Source: Hymenobacter sp. YC55 (GTDB lineage Bacteria; Bacteroidota; Bacteroidia; Cytophagales; Hymenobacteraceae). Taken from it: 64,000 nucleotides of DNA. Shown in pieces: positions 16,881-25,485 of the stretch. Location of the stretch: the NCBI RefSeq assembly GCF_029433095.1, contig NZ_JARNTX010000004.1, positions 186,001 to 250,000 on the forward strand, given 5' to 3'. Under the pieces are notes generated by a model. The model did not search any database, was not told where the DNA came from, and worked only from the letters and a program-made list of their open reading frames with translations. Every line of letters begins with the position of its first letter. Position 1 is the first letter of the stretch. Position numbers and translations under genes: made by a program.

Positions 16881-17795
16881 TTAACTCGCGTGTTGGAGAC
16901 GATACTGCTGCGGGCTAAGCGCGAACACCGACTTGAACAGCCGGCCAAACGAGCTAGGCGACTCGAAGCCTGCATTGAGGCTAATATCTTGTACCGGCAG
17001 CTCCGACTGCGTAAGCTGATGGCAGGCTTTGGCCAGCCGTACGTTGGTTACATATTGATGAGGCGAGTAGCTGAACAGCTCCCGAAAGTGCCGCAGCAAG
17101 TGGTTTTTGGAAAGCATGCTGGCGCCGGCAATGGCATCTAGGGTAAGCGCCTCGGCGGCTTGCTCGTCAATGAATTCGCGAGCTAGGTGCAGGCGCCGGT
17201 AAATTTCCAGGCGAGTGGTAGGCTTGATGGCCGATAGGCGGGCGGCGGTGTGCTGTACGGCGCGGCGGTGTGTCAGTAGTAGGTCGAGCAGAATGTGGTA
17301 GAGCCGCTCTTCCAGTTCCAACTCGGTCATGGGGTGGGCTTCCAAGTGTTGGCGGAGCAGCGTGAGTTGGCTGCGCAGCCGCGGCGTGGCCGTGAGTTGG
17401 TCTTCGTAAAACCACACCATCGAGCCCCGGCGGTCAATAGGATTGGCCAGCAAGGCCTCATTGGAACCTGTATCGGCGGCTACTTGCAGCAGCTGCGGGT
17501 CGAAGTAGATAGCAAGCCCATGCACCCATTCCGTAGACCGTATCGTGCTGGAATACAACTGCCCAGCATTGACAACCAAGCACCTGTCTTTCTCCACCGT
17601 AATCTTACGGTGCCGGACGTAATACGCCTCTGTGCCCACAAACGAAAATTTCAACGATAGCCGGTCACTATGGGTAGGCCAACTACAGAACTTGCTCCGG
17701 GAGTTGATAACCGTGTTCTGGCCAGGCGAATTCTTGAAAAAGGCAAAGTCCTGGAGCGACTTTTCTTCACTGTCAACTATCGATTGAATGTACAT
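16881..17795 (-). CDS. AraC-family transcriptional regulator
   Basis: 304 residues from the ATG at 17795 (an upstream start at 17828 is less likely). An N-terminal cupin-like effector region (residues 1-180) is followed by two AraC helix-turn-helix motifs: LTLDAIAGASMLSKNHLLRHF and VQDISLNAGFESPSSFGRLF, then FALSPQQYR, the family end signature. It is a DNA-binding activator or repressor. The gene is followed on the same strand, 98 bases on, by the DMT exporter gene, a likely target. The M1 peptidase gene is divergent upstream. Confidence 0.9.
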   Translation of the reverse strand: MYIQSIVDSEEKSLQDFAFFKNSPGQNTVINSRSKFCSWPTHSDRLSLKFSFVGTEAYYVRHRKITVEKDRCLVVNAGQLYSSTIRSTEWVHGLAIYFDPQLLQVAADTGSNEALLANPIDRRGSMVWFYEDQLTATPRLRSQLTLLRQHLEAHPMTELELEERLYHILLDLLLTHRRAVQHTAARLSAIKPTTRLEIYRRLHLAREFIDEQAAEALTLDAIAGASMLSKNHLLRHFRELFSYSPHQYVTNVRLAKACHQLTQSELPVQDISLNAGFESPSSFGRLFKSVFALSPQQYRLQHAS

Positions 17796-17947
17796 AGCAT
17801 CTACCGCAAGAATCAAGAAGAAAAACAAAGGAACAGCGTGCCGCTAGCTTGTACTGTGCCAATAACACCTTTTTCGCAGAAGACTCGTGCAAGTAGCGTT
17901 TCCAGCATACGTCGAGCTACGTAGTCTGGCCGCTACCAAGCAGCGTT

Positions 17948-19648
17948 TTGCTTGCAATGCCGTTCTTTACCGCACACCCCAATTGTTCGTCTGTGCGCTA
18001 CTTCTCCTTCCTACTAGCCGGCCTGATGGGCCTAGCTCATCTTTCATCGGCCCAACTCCTGCAGCCCAAGGCTGTCTTCACTCGTGCCGACTCTTTGCGT
18101 GGTGCCCTAACTCCGCTGCGCACCTGCTACGACATCAATTACTACCACCTAGATGTAAAGCTGGACGTGGCGCGCAAGTCGCTCAGCGGCTCCAACCTGT
18201 TCCGCTTCACGGCCACCCAGGACTTCACCCGCCTCCAGTTCGATTTGTTCAACAATCTGGCCGTGGAGAAGGTAGAGTACCAAGGCAAAACAGTACCCTT
18301 CACCCGCGAAGCCAATGCGGTATTTGTGACGTTCCCGGCCCCTATCCGCAAAGGCAGCCGCGGCGAGTTCACCGTGTATTACTCTGGCCAGCCGACAGTG
18401 GCCCAGCACGCGCCCTGGGACGGTGGTTTGGTGTTCACGCAGGATGCCAAAGGCAAGCCTTGGGTAGCTACTGCCTGCCAGGGAGTGGGCGCCAGCATTT
18501 GGTGGCCCACCAAAGACCACCAAGCTGATGAGGTGGACAGCATGCTGATTAGCGTTTCGGTACCGAAGGGCCTGAAAGACGTATCCAACGGCCGCCTGCG
18601 CAAAACCACAGCGCTGAAAGATGGCTATACCCGCTTCGATTGGTTTGTGCGCAACCCCATCAACAACTACGACGTGGCCCTCAACGTCGGCGACTACACC
18701 CACTTCGGCGACACCTACGACGGGGAGAAAGGCAAACTGACGCTAGACTATTGGGTGCTCCCCGAGAACCTGGATAAGGCCAAAAAGCAGTTCGCGGCCA
18801 ATGTGAAGCCTATGCTGAAGAGCATGGAGTCTTGGTTCGGCCCGTACCCCTTCTATGAAGACGGTTATAAGCTGGTGGACGCACCACACCTTGGCATGGA
18901 GCACCAAAGTGCCGTGGCCTACGGCAACAAGTACCTCAACGGCTACCTAGGCAAGGACCGCTCTAATAGTGGCTGGGGAATGAAATGGGACTTCATTATC
19001 ATCCACGAAAGTGGCCACGAATGGTTTGGCAACAACATCACGTCCAAGGACATTGCCGATATGTGGGTGCACGAGAGCTTCACCACCTACTCGGAAGCGT
19101 TGTTTGTGGAAAGCCAATTCGGCAAGCAGGCAGGGCAGGAATACATCCACGGCCAGCGGCGCAATATCCGCAACGACGGTCCCATCATTGGTCCGTACAA
19201 TGTGAACAAGGAAGGCTCGGGCGACATGTACGACAAGGGCAGCAACATGCTCAATACGGTCCGCACGGTTATCAACGACGATGCCAAGTGGCGGCAAATT
19301 CTGCGCGGCCTTTCCCAAACCTTCTATCACCAAACCGTCACCACCGAGCAGATAGTGGGGTACATCAATCAGCAAAGCGGCCGCGACCTTACCCACATCT
19401 TCGACCAATACTTGCGCCATTCTGGTGTGCCAACCTTGGAATTACGCTTCGAGTATGGCAAAGCGCTGGCCCGCTGGATAGCTGACGTACCAGGTTTCGA
19501 TATGCCAATTCGTGTCCGAACTAAAGGCGGCGAATACCGATTCATCACCCCTACTACCAATTTCCAAGCTATAGAAGTACCCGGTCTGACCAAAGAGAAT
19601 GTCGAGGTTGATACTTTAAATTACTACGTGGGGACACTGGTAGAGTAG
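17948..19648 (+). CDS. Secreted M1-family aminopeptidase
   Basis: 566 residues with an N-terminal signal region (about residues 15-36, cleaved after SSA). The aminopeptidase N-type catalytic domain has GMEHQS (316-321) in place of the GxMEN exopeptidase motif and the zinc site HESGHEWFGN with H353, H357 and, exactly 18 residues later, E376 in WVHESF. It lacks the large C-terminal helical domain of full-length M1 enzymes, as is usual for short Bacteroidota members. It probably trims N-terminal residues from peptides in the periplasm. It is divergent from the AraC gene and has no operon partner. Confidence 0.92.
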   Translation: MLAMPFFTAHPNCSSVRYFSFLLAGLMGLAHLSSAQLLQPKAVFTRADSLRGALTPLRTCYDINYYHLDVKLDVARKSLSGSNLFRFTATQDFTRLQFDLFNNLAVEKVEYQGKTVPFTREANAVFVTFPAPIRKGSRGEFTVYYSGQPTVAQHAPWDGGLVFTQDAKGKPWVATACQGVGASIWWPTKDHQADEVDSMLISVSVPKGLKDVSNGRLRKTTALKDGYTRFDWFVRNPINNYDVALNVGDYTHFGDTYDGEKGKLTLDYWVLPENLDKAKKQFAANVKPMLKSMESWFGPYPFYEDGYKLVDAPHLGMEHQSAVAYGNKYLNGYLGKDRSNSGWGMKWDFIIIHESGHEWFGNNITSKDIADMWVHESFTTYSEALFVESQFGKQAGQEYIHGQRRNIRNDGPIIGPYNVNKEGSGDMYDKGSNMLNTVRTVINDDAKWRQILRGLSQTFYHQTVTTEQIVGYINQQSGRDLTHIFDQYLRHSGVPTLELRFEYGKALARWIADVPGFDMPIRVRTKGGEYRFITPTTNFQAIEVPGLTKENVEVDTLNYYVGTLVE

Positions 19649-20079
19649 AACGCACAACACGTATGCTTAACTAGACAAGGAATGGTGGGATTGAATATAA
19701 TCAAGTTGGAAATTATAAAATATATGTGGTCTCATTTTGGGATTAATTTCTATATATGACAAAATTAAGAAGCCTGATTTGGCTAGGATTTGCTACTAGG
19801 TATACCCCTATTTAGTGCTTTAGATAATTTTTGCTCATAATAAAGTTGTTATGTGTACTTTTGTACATTAAAGCAGTTTAATTTAAGGCTGTCAACCGAA
19901 CAAAAGAAGTGCTTTTGTAGTTGCCTGAATGGTACTATGGTGCGTAAGCTCGTCAGTAAGTAGGTTTTAAACTGGATTGTAATTTTACTAGTGCTGTTTC
20001 TCGGCTTCTAGTCAAGAAACAGAAACAAAGGAGAGATAGATAACGGAAGCTGGAGTAATAAGCGCTAGAAAATAAGAAT
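19649..20079. other. Long leader and promoter region of the Crp/Fnr gene
   Basis: 431 bases without a coding frame, strongly AT-rich from 19690 to 19880. It contains the promoter and the palindrome listed separately. The predicted transcript would carry about 210 nt of untranslated leader; no known riboswitch or stable fold was recognised in it. Confidence 0.5.
19830..19867 (+). promoter_or_regulatory. Promoter overlapped by a TGTAC-N4-GTACA palindrome
   Basis: TTTG at 19830-19833 and an exact TANNTTTG match (TACTTTTG, 19856-19863) are 22 bases apart. The palindrome TGTACTTTTGTACA (19854-19867) covers the -7 element, so a dimeric repressor bound there would block transcription. Autoregulation by the downstream Crp/Fnr protein is an inference. 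Confidence 0.45.
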
Positions 20080-20787
20080 ATGGTAACGCCACTTGTCCCA
20101 ACCCATTGCCAGAATTGCCCGCATCTTCATAAGTCATTGCTGGGTTCTTGCCAACTCAGTGAACTGGCAATGATTTCGGGGGGGAAAGTGCACCAGTCGT
20201 ACCAGAAAGGGCAGATAATTTTCGAGCAAGGCAGCCGGATCGGCGGTTTACACTGCATTCATCAGGGCAAGGTGAAGGTTTCGAAGGTGAGTGCCAACGG
20301 AAAAGAGCAAATTATTCGGTTGGCTAAAGAAGGTGACGTGCTCGGGTATCGGTCGTTGATGATTGGCAGTGTGTATACCACTGCCGCGGTAGCCCTCACC
20401 GACTGCATTGTTTGCCAAGTGCCGCGCCTCGACTTTCTTAGCATCATCGAGCAAAACCCGCAATTTTCTGATTCGCTGACTCGGTTGTTGGCTAAGAGCT
20501 TAGGTGAGGCAGAAGAACGAATCTTGAATACTGCCTACAAGTCGGTACGGGAGCGGGTAGCCGAAGCACTGCTGTTGCTGCACGATGTCTTTCGGCCAAG
20601 CACGAATACCGTTTTCAGCATCCCAATTTCCCGCGACGATCTGGCAGCTTTGGCCAGCACCGCCAAAGAAACGGCTAGCCGGCTGCTTTCCGAATTTCGC
20701 GACGAAGGCCTGGTGTCAACCCAGGGAAGCCGCATCAGGATATTGAACCTAGACAAGCTTACCCAAATTTCTACGCTCAGCGACTAG
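20080..20787 (+). CDS. Crp/Fnr-family transcriptional regulator, cysteine-rich
   Basis: 235 residues. An N-terminal segment with C10, C13 and C24 precedes a cyclic-nucleotide-binding-fold domain (about 35-150) that has further cysteines at 59, 109 and 112. The C-terminal winged helix is clear: ISRDDLAALASTAKETASRLL then DEGLVSTQGSRIRIL. Fnr uses three N-terminal cysteines plus one central one for a 4Fe-4S cluster; the spacing here differs, so redox or oxygen sensing is only possible, not shown. The arginine set that binds cAMP is not evident. It precedes the Roadblock cluster and could control it. Confidence 0.88.
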   Translation: MVTPLVPTHCQNCPHLHKSLLGSCQLSELAMISGGKVHQSYQKGQIIFEQGSRIGGLHCIHQGKVKVSKVSANGKEQIIRLAKEGDVLGYRSLMIGSVYTTAAVALTDCIVCQVPRLDFLSIIEQNPQFSDSLTRLLAKSLGEAEERILNTAYKSVRERVAEALLLLHDVFRPSTNTVFSIPISRDDLAALASTAKETASRLLSEFRDEGLVSTQGSRIRILNLDKLTQISTLSD

Positions 20788-20868
20788 CTAGCCGCTTTTA
20801 ACCCAAGCCAAAGAGGCTCTGAAGAGTTGTTTTTCGCTTCCTAAATCCAGTCGGTTTCTTTGCTCGTA

Positions 20869-20901
20869 TCTCCCCGCTCGGAAAAAAACCGGGCGGGGAG
20901 A
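20869..20901 (+). terminator. Hairpin terminator
   Basis: A 9-bp GC-rich stem (TCTCCCCGC and complement) closed by an A-rich loop and followed by GTTGTTTTTAT. It ends the Crp/Fnr transcript and separates it from the Roadblock genes. Confidence 0.7.
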
Positions 20902-20965
20902 GTTGTTTTTATGGTGCTTGTTGTATAAGTTAGCATAAATATAATTTTATTGATCCCATAATGGG

Positions 20966-21034
20966 TTCCCACATTGTAGAGCGTGGGAAAAGTTTGACAA
21001 GAATCATTTTTGATCTTGACGATAATCATTTTTT
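20966..21034 (+). promoter_or_regulatory. Inverted and direct repeats upstream of the first Roadblock gene
   Basis: An inverted repeat TTCCCAC-N10-GTGGGAA (20966-20989) is followed at once by two direct copies, 22 bases apart, of TTGACNANAATCATTTTT (20994-21011 and 21016-21033). The area is AT-rich and noncoding. The arrangement looks like a set of regulator-binding sites; which protein binds is unknown. Confidence 0.4.
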
Positions 21035-21243
21035 CTAGGTAGGGAATTAGGGAGATTTGTAAACCAAGTCAGCCTGTTTCTGCGACGATTGGTCCAGAGT
21101 CAGGAAGTTTCTAAACCGGCTTATTGACTGCTACATTTTACCTCTACGGTAGGCCAACGCGTGGGCCTGCTTCCGGTAGAAAAGGCAACCAAAAGCGTGA
21201 ACGAATCGGCATTTCCCTCACCCCTTTTTATCCTAGAAAGTAA

Positions 21244-21624
21244 ATGGCTTATTCAGTCAACAATCCCGCTGGTAAAGTAGTCCAGGACGTAATTACCGAC
21301 CTGCCTAGCCTAACTGCCGTTGCAGTGGTTGACACCACTTCCGGCATGAGCCTCGCTTCCCACTCTAATTCGCCCAGCCTCAATCCTGATACTGCCGCGG
21401 CCTACAATACCGAAGTGGTAAAACAGAAGCAGAAGGCAATGGCCGCCCTCAAGCTGACCGGCGAAAAGATTGAAGACATCCTGATTAGCCTTACCAATCA
21501 GCTGCATCTTATTCGGCTCAACGATGCCGGTACCAAGTTTATCTACCTGGTAGTAAACACCCGCGACACCAACTTAGCTATTGCCCGCGACGTGCTCCGT
21601 ACCCACGCTAGCCAACTGAGCTAA
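21244..21624 (+). CDS. Roadblock/LC7-like domain protein (paralogue 1)
   Basis: 126 residues consisting of a single domain. It matches the Roadblock/LC7 pattern: an N-terminal helix, LTAVAVVDTTSGMSLASHSN (strand-turn-strand), a long helix EVVKQKQKAMAALKL, IEDILISLTNQLHLIRL and FIYLVVNTRDTNLAIARDVL. Bacterial Roadblock proteins such as MglB are GTPase-activating or scaffold dimers for Ras-like GTPases; no GTPase gene is near here. Two paralogues with the same blocks follow within 2 kb on the same strand. The upstream 455 bases contain repeats that may be regulatory. Confidence 0.75.
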   Translation: MAYSVNNPAGKVVQDVITDLPSLTAVAVVDTTSGMSLASHSNSPSLNPDTAAAYNTEVVKQKQKAMAALKLTGEKIEDILISLTNQLHLIRLNDAGTKFIYLVVNTRDTNLAIARDVLRTHASQLS

Positions 21625-21770
21625 TTCGGCTGGTGCATTTTCTGGCCTTGTAGCTGGCAGCGTTGGCTGCAGGGCCAGGAAAGAGAGAGGGGCGGTTTCG
21701 CGAGGAAGCCGAACATATTTTTTGCCTATCGCCGGGTACTAGGTGCGCCAGCGTGTTTCATAGGCCTTAT

Positions 21771-22214
21771 ATGCAGATACCATTTCTTCAACGCTTACAG
21801 GCACTAGCCAGACCTACCGTCGATAAGGTTGTGCCCGCAGGTTCTAGTCCAGAGTCGGTCGCCGCCGAACAGCTACTCCAGCAAGTGCTAACGGGGCTGC
21901 CGGAGCTAATAGGAGCGGCAGTAGTGCAGATAGATTCAGGACAGACTTTAGCGTCTTACACCACCGCGCGGGAGTTCAATATCAGCAAAGTGGTAGGGTT
22001 CAACGCCGAAGTGATTCGGCAGCAGCGCCTCGCCATGCAGGCGCTGCTGCTGCCAGCCGAGGAGCAGTTGGAGGAAATTTTGATTACGCTTCAAACGCAG
22101 CTGCACTTGTCGCGGCTGCTCCCCGATGGTCGCTGCTTCTTGTATGCCGTCGTCGACTCTCGGGACACCAACTTGGGCATTGCCCGGACCGTGTTGCGCA
22201 CCTGCAATGCCTAG
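21771..22214 (+). CDS. Roadblock/LC7-like domain protein (paralogue 2)
   Basis: 147 residues from the ATG at 21771; the frame is open back to 21663 but the extra part has no similarity to the paralogues. After a basic N-terminal extension of about 30 residues it repeats the domain blocks of its neighbours: LIGAAVVQIDSGQTLASYTT, EVIRQQRLAMQALLL, LEEILITLQTQLHLSRLL and FLYAVVDSRDTNLGIARTVL. It is the most diverged copy, lacking the KQKQKAM run. It follows paralogue 1 by 146 bases and precedes the membrane protein gene by 65 bases. Confidence 0.72.
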   Translation: MQIPFLQRLQALARPTVDKVVPAGSSPESVAAEQLLQQVLTGLPELIGAAVVQIDSGQTLASYTTAREFNISKVVGFNAEVIRQQRLAMQALLLPAEEQLEEILITLQTQLHLSRLLPDGRCFLYAVVDSRDTNLGIARTVLRTCNA

Positions 22215-22279
22215 CAGGCCGCTTACGGTACTCTCATTAGACTTCTTCTAAACTCTCACTTCCTAGTTTCCCTACTCTT

Positions 22280-22975
22280 ATGAAATTGACAGCTTCTCCC
22301 TTCGATGAGCAAACCGGCGAACTGCTAGCCGTTTATCGTGATGCCTACCTAAGCGGTGATTTGAGCCGTTCTTCAGCTAAGGCAGTAGAAGAGTACCTAC
22401 GTCGGGATGCCGATAAGGCCCACGAAACCCTCAACCGCTGGCAGGAGCTGCACAGCGAAGAGCCAGCGGCTTTGGCTACGCCAAACTGGGTGCAAAAGCA
22501 AGTGCAGCACATCCGGGCCGAGCCCGTGCGTTTCCGTCGGCGCGCTACCACCATGGTTGCCGTAACGGCCCTGCTCGGCACGATGGTATTTGCTGGCACT
22601 AGCTTGCCCACCGACCGTACTGTGGAAAGCCTGCCCACCGAAACCATGATGCTCCCAAGCGAGGCAGGACTGGAAGCCGCCTCTACCTCGGCAGCTGCCT
22701 CTTCCATCCGCATGATTACGGTGCGTGGCCGCATCCTCAACGAAGATGGTGCTCCCTTGATCGGTGCTACTGTTATGCACCCAAGCAGCCGCCACGGCGT
22801 GTCAACCAACGCTGACGGCGAGTACGTAATGCACGTTCCGGCTGGCACCAGCACCCTCAAGTATGGCTACGGTGGCTACCAGGACGAGGAGATGGCCGTG
22901 AAAGGAAGTAGCACCACCAACGTAACGCTGCTGCCGAAAACGAAGGCGCAGAAGCGCCACTGGTGGCAGTTCTAA
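22280..22975 (+). CDS. Anti-sigma-like membrane protein with carboxypeptidase-regulatory-like domain
   Basis: 231 residues in three parts. Residues 1-75 are helical and acidic, with the composition of an anti-sigma or adaptor domain but no Cys/His zinc motif. Residues 87-105 (ATTMVAVTALLGTMVFAGT) form one membrane segment flanked by RFRRR on the inside. After a Ser/Ala linker, residues 145-215 form a CarboxypepD_reg-type beta-sandwich: VRGRILNEDGAPLIGATVM, STNADGEYVMHVPAG, LKYGYGGYQDEEM. The topology suggests a cytoplasmic N-terminus and an outward sandwich. Its placement between Roadblock paralogues 2 and 3 suggests a shared function, for which I have no direct evidence. Confidence 0.7.
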   Translation: MKLTASPFDEQTGELLAVYRDAYLSGDLSRSSAKAVEEYLRRDADKAHETLNRWQELHSEEPAALATPNWVQKQVQHIRAEPVRFRRRATTMVAVTALLGTMVFAGTSLPTDRTVESLPTETMMLPSEAGLEAASTSAAASSIRMITVRGRILNEDGAPLIGATVMHPSSRHGVSTNADGEYVMHVPAGTSTLKYGYGGYQDEEMAVKGSSTTNVTLLPKTKAQKRHWWQF

Positions 22976-23118
22976 GCGCAACCTGCGTTTAGCATTGTAA
23001 AGAGTAAAGAGTTGTTGGGAAGTGCATGGGCTGTGAAGTACTCGTTGTCGGGCGCTACGATGCATGAGCCGACCAGCAACACACAAAGAGTAATAAACAG
23101 CTTTCGTAACCTGTCTGC

Positions 23119-23538
23119 GTGAAACCGAAATCGTACCGAAGAAGACCACCCAAACAGAAGCCGGCCGCTCCCGACCCGCTTGCCGCTCGGGTGGTGCAGC
23201 AGGTGCTCTTAGAACTGCCCGAGTTGCTAGCGGTGGCAGTGGTAGATGTAGCCTCAGGCACTAGCCTGGCCGCGCATTCCACTGCCACCATCAACCCCAC
23301 TACGGCGGCCTCCTTTAATGCCGAAGTAGTAAGGCAAAAACAGAAGGCCATGGCCGCCCTGGAGCTGGCCGACGAGCGCATCGATGATATTCTTATCACG
23401 CTGTCCAACCAACTGCACTTGCTCCAGCTGACTACTGATAGCAGCCGGTTTATATACTTGGCGGTGTCGGCGCAGTACACCAATCTGGGCATCGCCCGGG
23501 AAGTGCTGCGGGCACAAGTAAGCCAGTTGGAAGCTTAG
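23119..23538 (+). CDS. Roadblock/LC7-like domain protein (paralogue 3), GTG start
   Basis: 139 residues. The only usable start before the domain is the GTG at 23119, since no in-frame ATG occurs ahead of the conserved part. A basic N-terminal tail (KPKSYRRRPPKQKP) precedes the domain blocks LLAVAVVDVASGTSLAAHST, EVVRQKQKAMAALEL, IDDILITLSNQLHLLQL and FIYLAVSAQYTNLGIAREVL. It is clearly closer to paralogue 1 than to paralogue 2. It ends the cluster at a strong terminator. Confidence 0.73.
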   Translation: MKPKSYRRRPPKQKPAAPDPLAARVVQQVLLELPELLAVAVVDVASGTSLAAHSTATINPTTAASFNAEVVRQKQKAMAALELADERIDDILITLSNQLHLLQLTTDSSRFIYLAVSAQYTNLGIAREVLRAQVSQLEA

Positions 23539-23563
23539 CTGCACAGCGTGTTGTTCTATATGC

Positions 23564-23598
23564 AAAGCTCCTTCTCTTAACCAGGGAAGGAGCTTTTT
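23564..23598 (+). terminator. Rho-independent terminator
   Basis: An 11-bp perfect stem (AAAGCTCCTTC and complement) with an 11-nt loop and TTTTT, 26 bases after the third Roadblock gene. Confidence 0.8.
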
Positions 23599-23950
23599 GC
23601 TGTACAACATATAGGCCCAAATGTTGGGTGTGTGGATAGTAAGCAAAAAGGTCGTCCTGCTTGATCTGGCGTCCGCACTGTTCACGGAGCCTGGTGCAGA
23701 GCGAGTGCCTCTATATGCCGCAAAAGCTTTTAGGACTTTGCGCAAGTGAAAAAGCTGTCCGAGCTGTTGCTAGTGGCAGACTTGTTTGCTAGTCTGTAAC
23801 GGGCAGATAAGTAGTGGGCTGGAAGCGAAGTAAAGATTATTTCGGGAGCGTCATCGTTTGCGTAAGGCATATCTCAGAATTTCACCAGTTAACAACTTCG
23901 CCGTTCGTACCTTCGTGGCCGTTGATTTCCACCGAACTCACCTTCTGAGT
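23599..23950. other. Intergenic region before lpd
   Basis: About 350 bases with no gene. TACCTTCG at 23908-23915 is close to the -7 consensus and would give a leader of about 30 nt for lpd, but no clear -33 partner is seen. Confidence 0.35.
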
Positions 23951-25357
23951 ATGAACCAATACGACGTTACCGTCATCGGCTCCGGTCCAGGCGGTTATGT
24001 AGCGGCTATCCGCTGCGCCCAGCTTGGCCTCAAAACGGCCCTCATCGAGAAATACGACACTCTAGGCGGCACCTGCCTGAACGTGGGCTGCATTCCTAGC
24101 AAAGCCCTCCTCGACTCGACGGAGCACTTCCACAATGCTGGTCACACCTTCAAGGAGCATGGCATTGAGCTGAGCGACCTGCAGATCAACATGAACCAAC
24201 TCATCGACCGCAAAAACGGCGTCGTGAAGGCCAACGTCGACGGTATTGCGTTCTTGATGAAGAAAAACAAAATCGACGTCTTGAAAGGCGTGGGTTCGTT
24301 TGTCGACAAGAACCACATCCGCATTCAGCCCACCACGGGCGGCGAGGAGCAGCAGATCGAGACGAAGAACGTTATCATAGCTACGGGCTCCAAGCCAACG
24401 GTGCTGCCTTTCATTCAGCAAGACAAGCAGCGTATCATTACCAGCACCGAGGCCCTGAACATCCGGGAAGTGCCCAAGCACATGATTGTGATTGGCGGCG
24501 GCGTAATCGGCCTGGAAATGGCTTCCGTGTACGCCCGCCTCGGCGCGAAAGTGTCTATTATAGAGTTCATGGATTCGCTCATCCCGACCATGGACCGCGC
24601 CCTCGGCAAAGAGCTGAAGCGCATCCTGGGCAAAATTGGCATCGAGTTCTTCCTGAGCCACAAAGTAACCGGCGCTACCCGCGAGGGCGACACCGTGACC
24701 GTAACCGCTACCAACCCGAAAGGCGAGGAAGTGAAGTTTGAAGGCGACTACTGCCTGGTAGCCGTGGGCCGCGTGCCCTACACTGCGGGCCTGAACCTGG
24801 AAGCGGCTGGTGTAGAAATGGAAGAGCGCGGCCGCATCAAGGTAGATGAGCACCTGCAAACCAACGTGCCCGGCATCTACGCCATCGGCGACGTGATTCG
24901 GGGCGCTATGCTGGCCCACAAGGCCGAGGAAGAAGGCGTGTTCGTGGCCGAAACCATTGTAGGTCAGAAGCCGCACGTAAACTACCTGCTCATCCCCGGC
25001 GTGGTCTACACCTGGCCGGAAGTGGCAGGAGTGGGCTACACCGAAGAGCAGCTAAAGGAGCAGGGCAAGGCCTACAAAACCGGCTCGTTCCCCTTCCGTG
25101 CCTCGGGCCGCGCCCGCGCCTCCATGGACTTAGACGGCTTCGTGAAAGTGCTGGCCGATAAGGAAACCGACGAAATCCTGGGTGTGCACATGATCGGCCC
25201 CCGCATCGCCGACCTCATTGCCGAAGCCGTAACTGCCATGGAATTCCGCGCCTCCGCCGAGGACGTGGCCCGCATGAGCCACGCTCACCCCACCTACGCC
25301 GAAGCCATGAAGGAAGCCTGTTTAGCTGCCACCGAGAACCGGGCAATTCATATGTAA
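23951..25357 (+). CDS. lpdA: Dihydrolipoyl dehydrogenase (E3)
   Basis: 468 residues from the ATG at 23951, where the FAD-binding strand begins (MNQYDVTVIGSGPGGYVAA); the longer frame from 23858 adds an unrelated leader. It reoxidises the dihydrolipoyl groups of 2-oxo-acid dehydrogenase complexes and the glycine cleavage system, passing electrons via FAD to NAD+. The redox disulfide is in GGTCLNVGCIPSKALL, the NAD-binding loop is VIGGGVIGLEMASVYARLG, and the C-terminal interface has HAHPTYAEAM with the catalytic His and Glu. It probably serves the E1/E2 pair 11.7 kb upstream, as well as other complexes. Confidence 0.96.
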   Translation: MNQYDVTVIGSGPGGYVAAIRCAQLGLKTALIEKYDTLGGTCLNVGCIPSKALLDSTEHFHNAGHTFKEHGIELSDLQINMNQLIDRKNGVVKANVDGIAFLMKKNKIDVLKGVGSFVDKNHIRIQPTTGGEEQQIETKNVIIATGSKPTVLPFIQQDKQRIITSTEALNIREVPKHMIVIGGGVIGLEMASVYARLGAKVSIIEFMDSLIPTMDRALGKELKRILGKIGIEFFLSHKVTGATREGDTVTVTATNPKGEEVKFEGDYCLVAVGRVPYTAGLNLEAAGVEMEERGRIKVDEHLQTNVPGIYAIGDVIRGAMLAHKAEEEGVFVAETIVGQKPHVNYLLIPGVVYTWPEVAGVGYTEEQLKEQGKAYKTGSFPFRASGRARASMDLDGFVKVLADKETDEILGVHMIGPRIADLIAEAVTAMEFRASAEDVARMSHAHPTYAEAMKEACLAATENRAIHM

Positions 25358-25375
25358 TTTCGGGTTAAGCGTTAG

Positions 25376-25425
25376 AAAGCCAAAAGAGGTCGGTACTCCT
25401 AAGAGTATCGACCTCTTTTGGCTTT
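25376..25425 (+). terminator. Strong hairpin terminator
   Basis: A 22-bp near-perfect stem (AAAGCCAAAAGAGGTCG and onward) just after lpd. It also marks the edge of the AT-rich island that follows. Confidence 0.8.
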
Positions 25426-25485
25426 ACAGTAATAGCTAATCTGATTGCCGCTGATATATATTTTTAATGGAAGATAATTAGTCAT

